Assembly: GCA_019638525.1 (NCBI GenBank) | Contig: JAHBTO010000002.1 | Coordinates: 434,001 to 498,000 of the forward strand | DNA length: 64,000 bases | DNA from: Ferruginibacter sp. | GTDB lineage: Bacteria > Bacteroidota > Bacteroidia > Chitinophagales > Chitinophagaceae | Direction: 5' to 3' | Shown here: piece by piece, positions 63,416 to 64,000 of the stretch | How the letters are laid out: every line of letters starts with the position of its first letter | How positions within the stretch are numbered: the stretch's first letter is position 1 | The notes under the pieces: model-generated | What the model saw: the letters and a program-made list of their open reading frames with translations, nothing else | The model's database searches: none | What the model was told of the DNA's origin: nothing | Position numbers and translations under genes: made by a program

Positions 63416-64000
63416 TTATTCTGCCCAACTCATAACATAGCCCTCATTTTCTATATCAAGTGCTTCTTTTGTTAATTGCAACGGGTGAAATGTATCTACC
63501 ATAACTGCCAGTTCTTTGGTTTCCTTAGCACCTATGCTTTTTAAAACAGCGCCGGGGTGTGGCCCATGCGGAATACCTGCCGGATGCAGTGTTATCATGC
63601 CACGGGTTACATGCTTACGGCTCATAAAATCTCCATCTACATAATACAACACTTCGTCGCTATCAATATTGCTGTGGTTATATGGCGCCGGTATGGCCTG
63701 TGGGTGATAATCGTACAGGCGTGGGCAAAATGAGCAAACCACAAAATTATTTGCCTCAAAGGTTTGATGCACAGGCGGCGGCTGGTGTACTCTTCCGGTG
63801 ATAGGCTCAAAATCATGTATGGAGAATGCAAATGGATAGCAGCAACCATCCCATCCTACCACATCAAACGGATGATGGGCATAATGCAATCCATACAAGA
63901 TTCCTTTCTTTTTTGTTTGTATAAGGAAATCGCCGGCTTCATCAATAGTTTGCAGGTTTTGGGGCTGCCTGATATCCCTTTCACAAAAAGGCGAATGCTC
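63416..64000 (-). CDS. hmgA: Homogentisate 1,2-dioxygenase, C-terminal part (5' end outside window)
   Basis: Ring-cleaving iron enzyme of tyrosine and phenylalanine breakdown. The frame is open to the window edge; 194 codons are visible. It reads EHSPFCERDIRQPQNLQ from the edge, then YGLHYAHHPFDVVGWDGCCY, HDFEPITGRVHQPPPVHQTF with the ligand Glu following, and the iron-site segment LHPAGIPHGPHPGA. These are the strongest HGD signatures. The N-terminal half is beyond base 64000. Confidence 0.93.
   Translation of the reverse strand, partial: EHSPFCERDIRQPQNLQTIDEAGDFLIQTKKKGILYGLHYAHHPFDVVGWDGCCYPFAFSIHDFEPITGRVHQPPPVHQTFEANNFVVCSFCPRLYDYHPQAIPAPYNHSNIDSDEVLYYVDGDFMSRKHVTRGMITLHPAGIPHGPHPGAVLKSIGAKETKELAVMVDTFHPLQLTKEALDIENEGYVMSWAE

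Overview
The window looks like a chromosomal segment of a Bacteroidota bacterium, most likely in or near the Chitinophagaceae. The evidence is gene content (PorT-like barrel, DUF4954, DUF5683, prolyl-oligopeptidase-type S9, SDR-type threonine dehydrogenase, LytTR and TPR-kinase two-component systems, endosialidase-chaperone surface protein), AT-rich spacers, almost no Shine-Dalgarno sequences, and repeated TAnnTTTG promoter elements. The genus is an inference; nothing in the sequence fixes it.

Layout. 1-9.5 kb: housekeeping and envelope genes (end of a TonB-like protein, purM, ribF, holA, an L,D-transpeptidase-like protein, an FMN reductase, an M1 peptidase). 9.7-10.5 kb: a decayed ORF6N phage-type gene beside tRNA-Leu(CAG). 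10.6-29 kb: metabolic and cell-cycle genes (dapD, a GT9 glycosyltransferase with tsaC, a DEAD-box helicase with a long leader, parA-parB-DUF5683-dapB, a TPR histidine kinase with a NarL-type regulator, threonine dehydrogenase, kdsA, a frameshifted nitroreductase). 29-42 kb: aconitase, S9 peptidase, a phosphodiesterase, yceI, a SET-domain protein, mgtE, glmS. 42-54 kb: an accessory region opening with the wreck of a RelA/SpoT gene. It then holds a 1195-residue sensor kinase and LytTR regulator, three tandem lipoprotein paralogs with a companion gene, and two modular surface proteins bracketed by two copies of an IS-end-like element. 54-64 kb: core genes again (DUF4954, a parvulin-type isomerase, aroQ, carA, the alpha operon infA-rpmJ-rpsM-rpsK-rpsD-rpoA-rplQ, and the end of homogentisate dioxygenase).

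The most notable reading is a predicted self-contained regulon. The LytTR kinase gene and each of the three lipoprotein genes carry the same promoter layout: two ACTCA-like direct repeats exactly 20 bp apart, then a TTTG element ending 41-43 bp after the start of the second repeat, then the start codon 64-83 bp after it. This suggests that the LytTR regulator drives its own operon and the lipoprotein family. The claim comes from reading alone and needs a genome-wide scan and DNA-binding data.

Three genes are broken (ORF6N, nitroreductase, RelA/SpoT). In each I could align the reading frames across the lesions. Coordinates are given from my preferred start codons, with reasons stated where they differ from the longest possible reading frame.
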